This document shows, piece after piece, positions 58,134 through 64,000 of a stretch of DNA of 64,000 bases. The notes under the pieces were generated by a model, which saw only the letters and a program-made list of their open reading frames with translations, was not told the origin of the DNA and searched no databases. Every line of letters begins with the position of its first letter. Position 1 is the first letter of the stretch. This DNA is from Ovis canadensis (taxonomy: Eukaryota; Chordata; Mammalia; Artiodactyla; Bovidae): contig NC_091251.1 in the NCBI RefSeq assembly GCF_042477335.2, positions 90,969,501 to 91,033,500 on the forward strand, in the 5' to 3' direction. The translations under genes were made by a program, and so were the position numbers.

Positions 58134-59014
58134 AGTAAGTAGCTACCTTGAGTGTTGAGTCCCATCCTCTGTGTTCCATACCAACAGAGGATCTACCTAT
58201 TAAGTTCAATGTATGGGATACAGCTGGTCAGGAGAAATTTGGTAGACTAAGAGATGGCTATGATAATCAAGATCGGTGTCTCACTAGAACGTTTGATGTA
58301 ACATCAGGAGTTACAAGAACACGCCTAACAGGCACAGAGATCTGGTACAAGTGTGTGAGAACAATCCCCATCATATTGTGTAGCAACAAAGTAGATATTA
58401 AGGACAGAAAGATTAAGGCAAAGTCAATTGTCTTCCACCAAAAGGAGAATCTTCAGTACTATGTCACTTCTGCCAAAAGTAACTACAACTTTGAAAAGCC
58501 CTCCCTCTGGCTTGCTAGAAAGCTGATTGGAGGCCCTAACTTGGAGTTTGTCATCATGCCTGCTGTCACCCGCCAGAGGTGGTCATGGACCCAGCTGGGC
58601 AGTGCATCTAGAGGTTGCTCGGACAGCTCCTTTCCTGGATGATGACCTGTGAGAAAGCGAAGCTGAGCCCAGCCTAGGAAGTCTAGCTTTACAGGCAACT
58701 GTCCTAGGATGTCAGTGATGCATGTTCGCCACTTTATTATATGTCTAAGCAGAACATGTGCTTCCTGTTCGGATGCTGAAGGAGATGGATGGGCTTCAGA
58801 GTGAAAGTGGCAGTTTAAAAAAAACTTCATTTTTCGGACCTGTATACTTAGGTGTTTTGGAATACAGTTGGTTCCTCCTTGAGTTTCAGATATAAGCCTG
58901 CTACAGTCACATGACAATACTGAGAGGTGGGATCTTGTTTGTTACTGCCACTCTCATTCCTTTTTGTTTAGAATCAGTAAAGAGTTGTATTTCAAATATC
59001 TATTTTTAAAAAAA
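58134..59014 (+). pseudogene. 5'-truncated processed pseudogene of RAN (nuclear-transport GTPase)
   Basis: The sequence matches RAN mRNA without introns, from about residue 39 of the protein through the stop and the 3'UTR to a short A tract at 59008-59014. The translated part shows the DTAGQ (G3) and NKVD (G4) motifs and the KSNYNFEKP and LARKLIG blocks. The P-loop and switch I are missing. A frameshift after about 58565 takes the tail out of frame, although DNA for the acidic C-terminus and stop (GATGATGACCTGTGA) survives at 58636-58650. Many substitutions and in-frame changes show it is not selected. The parent gene is elsewhere in the genome. Confidence 0.93.
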
Positions 59015-59187
59015 GAATTTGCCTGCCAATGCAGGAGACGTGGGTTCCATCTCTGAGTCAGGAAGATCCCCTGGAGAAGGAAATGACAACCCACTCCAGC
59101 CTGGGAAACCCCATGGACAGAGGAGCCTGGCGGGCTACAGTCCATGGGGTTGCAGAGTCAGCCACGACTTAGAGACTAACAACAACG
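59015..59187 (+). mobile_element. Bov-tA SINE joined to the RAN pseudogene tail
   Basis: 'atttgcctgccaatgcagga' to 'cttagagactaacaacaac'. It starts directly after the pseudogene's A tract, so it inserted at or in the poly(A) tail; the first part of the tRNA head is missing. Confidence 0.88.
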
Positions 59188-60814
59188 TAGTTATTGAAAA
59201 AGCTCTTTTAGTCTTTAAACATTTTTATCATCTGTCACTCTTGTGCAGAGGTGAGCAAAACAAATTTGCTAAAACTTCCTCAAATGCGGAGTCTAGCTCC
59301 TCTGAATTCCTTGCCAGTCTTCAAGTGCATTTTCCACACACCATTTTAATCCATAGCATTTAATAGCACAGCTTTTGATGAGAGAGCTCCACTAGGATCT
59401 CCAGATTGTCTTTCTGTATACCCATTCTGCAGACTTTGATCCTGGTGCTTGATCTTACTAGAAGGTGTCAATGGAAGTCTGAGACAAAACCAGGACTCAC
59501 TTTCCAACTTCTAAAGAGCAGGGCATGACTGGAAGTCATGACTGCCACCTGGCCAACAGTAGCTAGGACATTATTAATTCCAAAGTGAGATCGTTTGTAA
59601 GCTGAATCCAAATCTCAGAGATAAAATTGATGATGAACTGAGGTAGCCCTCATAAGGCCACTTTTTGGGTTATCTGTCCCACCCAGCCTGACCAATGCCG
59701 CAAGCCTCATCCACAGACTGGTAGGCATCACCACATCAGACCAGGCCAGGCTGGGCCAAGCAGGTCCTGCAAACAAGGGACAGGGACTGACCTCTTATTA
59801 GAGGAAAACGCTAGGGCATGTGGGGTTGACCTCTCCCACCATGGGGGTCATGACCAGAGAAAGCTAGGCCCAAGAGAGGAGTGAAACCCCCACACGGAGG
59901 GGCTGGGACAGAGGGCAGGCTCACTGCTTATCCAGGGCTTCCTAGGGCCTGTGGCAGGTCCCAACCTGAGGCTGGGCTGCCACCTAGGTCCTGGGTTCGG
60001 GAGACACCCTGAAGTCTCATCTCCCCTTCATCTCTAAGCTGGCAAGGTGTCCAATAACTAGCCAAAGGTCCCACAGCAGCACCTGTGCTGTGCTTGCTCA
60101 GGCAGGGACTCCCCTACCTCTCTGGGAGCTTCGAAAGCCTCGATGGTCACAAAGTGGCCCCTAGAGCTTTCGTTTAGCTGAAGGACTCCATCCCACCACG
60201 CCTGAGTGTCCCGTAAACCCCGGGCCCTCTCGGCCTCAACGTGAGCTTCCAGCTCCCATATCCAGGCTTCCCCAGCGTCGGGGTGTAGAAAGGGGCCCTC
60301 CCCAGTGCCACCCTGCAGGGCAGCGCGTGTGGACGAGGGCCTTCAGTGGTTCTGGTGGCAGTGCCACTGCTATTGCCTCTCTTCTGTCCCCCTAAGTTTG
60401 GCCTGGTCTGGGGGCCAGGGAACAGCCTGAGACTTTGGGGGACCCTCGTCCATGTGAGGTCACCTACCCCATTAGGGGATAAGCCCACAGCCTTCAGCCC
60501 CTCAGCCAGTGCCACTAACCAGCAACCACCTCCCAACCGCCCCCACCGGGCATAGTCATTCTGGCCCTTTGGAGGTTTCATCTGAAACCTCTGTCTTCCT
60601 CCTCTGCAGACTGGCAATTTTAGGGGTAGGGGTTCTGCTCAGCACCTGTGGCAGCCTCCCCGGAGCTGACGTTTTGCAAGTTTAGGCCTCTGAAGCTGGG
60701 GTGGTTGAGCCAAAGCCTCAAGCCTACAACACAAGTCACTGACATTGGGGTCGGGGGAGTCGGGGTGGGGGCAGCCAGCCTGTCCAGAGGCCTGGATGGT
60801 GAAGCAAGTATTAG
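59188..60814. other. Intergenic, no gene seen
   Basis: Unique, becoming GC-richer at 60.1-60.6 kb, where an open minus-strand run of about 147 codons has no recognisable domain. Confidence 0.45.
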
Positions 60815-61205
60815 CTTCCTATTGCTGCACTAACAAACTACTGCACATGTAGTGCCTTAAAATACGAATTTATTATCTTCTCAGTTCAGAAACCTAAAAT
60901 GGGCCAGCAGGGCAGCATTCCCATTGAGGCTCTAAGTGGGGCTTCCATCTCCTTACCTGTTCCAGCTTCTAGAAGACAGCGCGTTCCTTGGCTCCTGGCC
61001 TCATGCCATTCCAACCTCTACCTCCGTCGTCACATCCCTCTTCATCAAAGCCCACCCAGATAGTCCAGAATAATGTCTCCATGAAGGACTTTAACTCAGT
61101 TACACCTGCAAAGTCCCGTTTGCCAGGTAAAGTAACAGTCACAGGATCCAAGGGATTAGGACACGGACATCTTGTGAGGACCATTATTCAGCCCATCACA
61201 GAGCT
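60815..61205. mobile_element. Ancient interspersed repeat, family unassigned
   Basis: 'ttagcttcctattgctgcac' to 'gaccattattcagcccatca' follows a widespread old mammalian repeat often found in human DNA. I cannot name the family with confidence. Confidence 0.55.
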
Positions 61206-62044
61206 CAGAAGACTCCTCAGTGGTATTTTCCTAAATATATATATGTATCACTTGAACCTCTGACCCCAAAAGCCAGCAATGAGTAGCAAAAGGACTTGAA
61301 CTCACCTCTTTAGAAATAACTAAACAGATGAAGTATTCATTAATCAAACTCTTGGTACTAACACGTTGGTGCTGTTCAGCAGTTTTGTATGCATCATGAC
61401 AAGTGGGTTAAGGTGACTGAACACACGAAAGAACCCAGCATATAACAGCGTTGTGACTTTTCACCTGCAATGTGTAACTGAAATGAGACGTGTAATTTCA
61501 ATTTTGGAGGTCTAAGAGAATTGTTAGTAAACAGCTTTGAACTGCTCCAGGGAACCTGATTTACTGCATTTATAATATTTCAATTGCTTTGTGCTGAGTG
61601 AAACTCTGCAGCTTGGATTTGAATCTGCCTGGGTTGGGAGTCTGATGTTTTGAAAAGAGTGATTAAAACTTGCTAATATGTTTAAAATATTTAAAGGGAT
61701 TTAACAAAGTTTGCAATCGGGGTTGTTCTGGAGGATTAAATCTGTTATGATGTATGAATGATTAAGACACAGAAAGTGTTTTTATTTTTATAGAAAAATT
61801 ACATCATCAATAAAACAAGATGTCCATGATGCACTTAAAAGCTTGAGAAATGAAATTTTAAGATTTTTACCTTTAATGGATTGAAAATTATAGTCGTTTG
61901 CACACATAAGCACCCTTGAACGTTGAGAAACTCAAACCCTTGAAGACTGTGGAATAACTCTATAAACACACCTTGTTCAAATGACTCTTACACATTCTTT
62001 TAAAGACTGATCATACCTCTGGAAATTGAGGGGGATTTTCTGGG
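61206..62044. other. AT-rich, repeat-free stretch
   Basis: About 800 bases with no recognised repeat and many homeobox-, SOX- and FOX-like cores (TAAT, ATTGT, TAAACA). No coding potential. It is a candidate conserved noncoding element. Confidence 0.45.
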
Positions 62045-62165
62045 GCTTTAATATTGTGGCCATGCCGCACAGCACGTGGGATCTTAGTTCCCTGACCAAG
62101 GGTCGAACCTACATCTCCTGCAGTGGAAGCTTGAAGTCTTAACTACTAGACCACCAGGGAAGTCC
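62045..62165 (-). mobile_element. CHR-type SINE, short copy
   Basis: 'ttgtggccatgccgcacagc' to 'gaccaccagggaagtccct', reverse orientation. Confidence 0.75.
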
Positions 62166-64000
62166 CTGAAAATTGAGGCTTATTAATGCACTTACACCCT
62201 GAGTTTAGGAAACTTTCTCATTGGAACAATTCCTTCTCCTCAACTCTTAAACCACAGTCTTCCCCACCAAGCTGCCATCACAGCAGACCTACCTTGAGCA
62301 GGTATGGCTTTCTGCCAGCCAGTGGGAAAACCTGCAGTTATGGTTCCCAAAGCAAAAGCCAACCTCTCCTCACGTCCATTCTCCCGAATAGCCTTGCCTC
62401 TTTCCCAGGGCAGTGGGTGTTCCAGAAACTCATGGAACTAATTCCTAGACAAATGGGGCTTATACTGGAAAACTGTCATCGCTGGCCCAAGTTCAATAAG
62501 TCCCAATTCGGTCTTGGTCCTCTTATATGAGGGGACTTATGTTAAGAGTTCTCTTTTAAAGAGATCCTTCAAGCGAATCCCTTAAAACTTAAAGTGGGAC
62601 TGACCACAACTAACATTTATATGCACTAATACTTTAGGAGTTCTATATATTAGAGCATCAACTTTCCAGCAGCACTATTATTCCCTGTTAGTGGATAAGA
62701 GAACTGTAGTGTCCAGTTTATCCATTTTGGAAATGGCAGTTGTAGGTTTGAACTCTGGCCATCAGACTCCACAGACTCAACTCCCTGTTATTGCTGCACG
62801 AAACTGCTTTACTCCATGACACAGTTAGAACTGGAACACAGACCTGCAGCTTCCATTGCTAAATTATGTCTCTAAATCACTGCACTGTTACTGATCCTGT
62901 TACTGGCAGTCCTGCTGCCTGTACTGTGAGTAGAAGCCTCGAGGAGGAAAGAGGCAAGGAGGGAAAATCAAAAGAAATCAAAATCAAAATCAAAAGATCC
63001 CCTGGGGACCTTGTTTAAAGGCAGATTCTAACGAGAGGATCTGGGGTAGACCTGAGAGCCTGCATTTCCAACAGCCTCCCAGGTGAGGCTGGACAGCTGC
63101 TGTCTACAGGAGAGTCAGAAGAGTAGGGGATGAGATGACTTCCTGAGTGTCTCCTGCAGCAAAAATACAAGGAACCAGGGCATGTAGATGTCACAGAGCT
63201 GTTTGATGATGTGAGAAACAAAAGTAGGGTTAATTTTCAACGCATAGGAGCCTTGTGAGGAAACCACATTCTCCTCTTGAAAATGAAACAGAAGTATAAG
63301 GTTGAATGTGCCAAGGTCAAAAGCATATGAGGAAGGTGGTACAGGTGCCCCACACCATCCTTGATCCCATGCACTCTTTTGGAAAACAGTAAGCAAGGAG
63401 CAAAGAACTGACATGGGAGTGTTGCTGCTTTAACACTGTGTGCCAAACAGGACCAAAGTTGTCCACACTTGTCAATTTTGTCCTGACCATTTTTAATAGG
63501 CAGTATTTGGGGGCAAAAAGTGTGTGCTGATGAAGAAGGTAATTACATACACCCCCGGACTTCAAAAATGAGAAGCCAAGCCACATAAATTCTCTTCCTT
63601 AAGAAAACAGCCATTTCAAAAGATTTTCTTTAATATCATAAAATATTTTCATGGACAAGTGAGCTAGCAAACACACATGCACCAATGTGCCTTTTGACAA
63701 GATTTCCCCCTACCCTCACCTCCCACTCCCACGTCAAGGTGGACAAGAGATTGGAGAAATGAATACAGCAGATGGTACAGATAGAAAGGAAAAAAAAATC
63801 GATAAAAAGGATGGATATAACATTGTGCTTGGTTATTTTCCTATGTCACAACAAAACAAAACATTTCGGTGCAAATAGTTAATTCTTCCTCTTTTCCATT
63901 TAAGTCTGGTGGAGAAAAAAATACTTTTTGTATAATAAAATATGTGGTTTTTTTGTTTTTTTTACTTTTTTTAACGTAACTTTTTTTTCTTTTTTGCAGA
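62166..64000. other. Intergenic to window end
   Basis: No gene was recognised. A MER5A-like scrap lies at about 63008-63100, an AAAATC-type simple repeat at about 62967-62996 and T-rich runs after 63.93 kb. No ACTN1 exon, the expected next gene, was found. Confidence 0.5.

Noticed and set aside
63887-64000. T-rich tract ending TTTTGCAGA at the right edge, resembling a splice acceptor
   Set aside because: No coding sequence can be seen beyond the window edge. ACTN1, the expected neighbour, would lie on the other strand and much further away in human.

Overview
This is a nuclear chromosome segment from a ruminant, probably a bovid such as cattle, sheep, goat or a relative. The evidence is the dense scatter of ruminant-only repeats: tRNA-Glu-headed Bov-tA SINEs, a dimeric Bov-A2 SINE, CHR-type SINEs and BovB (RTE-clade) LINE 3' ends. 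They lie among older mammalian MIR, L1, hAT-Charlie and Tigger remnants. The window holds one confidently identified protein-coding gene, ZFP36L1, on the minus strand at the left. In human this gene lies on 14q24.1 between RAD51B and ACTN1, and the rest of the window fits the intergenic space around it.

Layout: 1-6.45 kb is intergenic sequence downstream of ZFP36L1, with MIR fragments, two BovB 3' ends and a CHR SINE. ZFP36L1 runs right to left from a TATA-bearing CpG-island promoter near 11.92 kb to a poly(A) signal at 6.48 kb. It has a 19-codon first exon, an intron of about 2.44 kb and a second exon carrying both zinc fingers and the stop. The two exons together encode 338 residues, the length of human ZFP36L1. 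The 3'UTR (about 1.85 kb) starts C/U-rich and becomes AU-rich, with three copies of the heptamer that ZFP36 proteins bind. Upstream CpG-rich DNA continues to about 15.1 kb and carries a kappaB-like site and a CTCF-like site.

From 15 to 64 kb the sequence is intergenic. An old antisense L1 (18.4-21.8 kb) is broken up by SINEs and a Tigger-type transposon. Relatively repeat-poor DNA follows (about 22-34 kb), and a separate CpG island with a YY1-type motif lies near 32.4 kb. Nested BovB/Bov-A2 sequence occurs at 35.8-36.7 kb and a sense L1 3' end at 42.0-42.9 kb. A nested pair of putative solo LTRs lies at 51.3-52.8 kb; one holds a BovB piece flanked by an 11-bp target-site duplication, the other contains a tRNA-Glu-like sequence. 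A 5'-truncated RAN processed pseudogene is at 58.1-59.0 kb. No functional RNA gene, prokaryotic operon or CRISPR array was found.

Nothing here supports a new multigene system. The most interesting items are regulatory or historical: the self-targeting 3'UTR of ZFP36L1, oriented CTCF-like sites, an unexplained distal CpG island, and retrotransposition scars that can be read in detail. Repeat family names and motif calls come from reading the sequence, not from database searches, so their boundaries are approximate.
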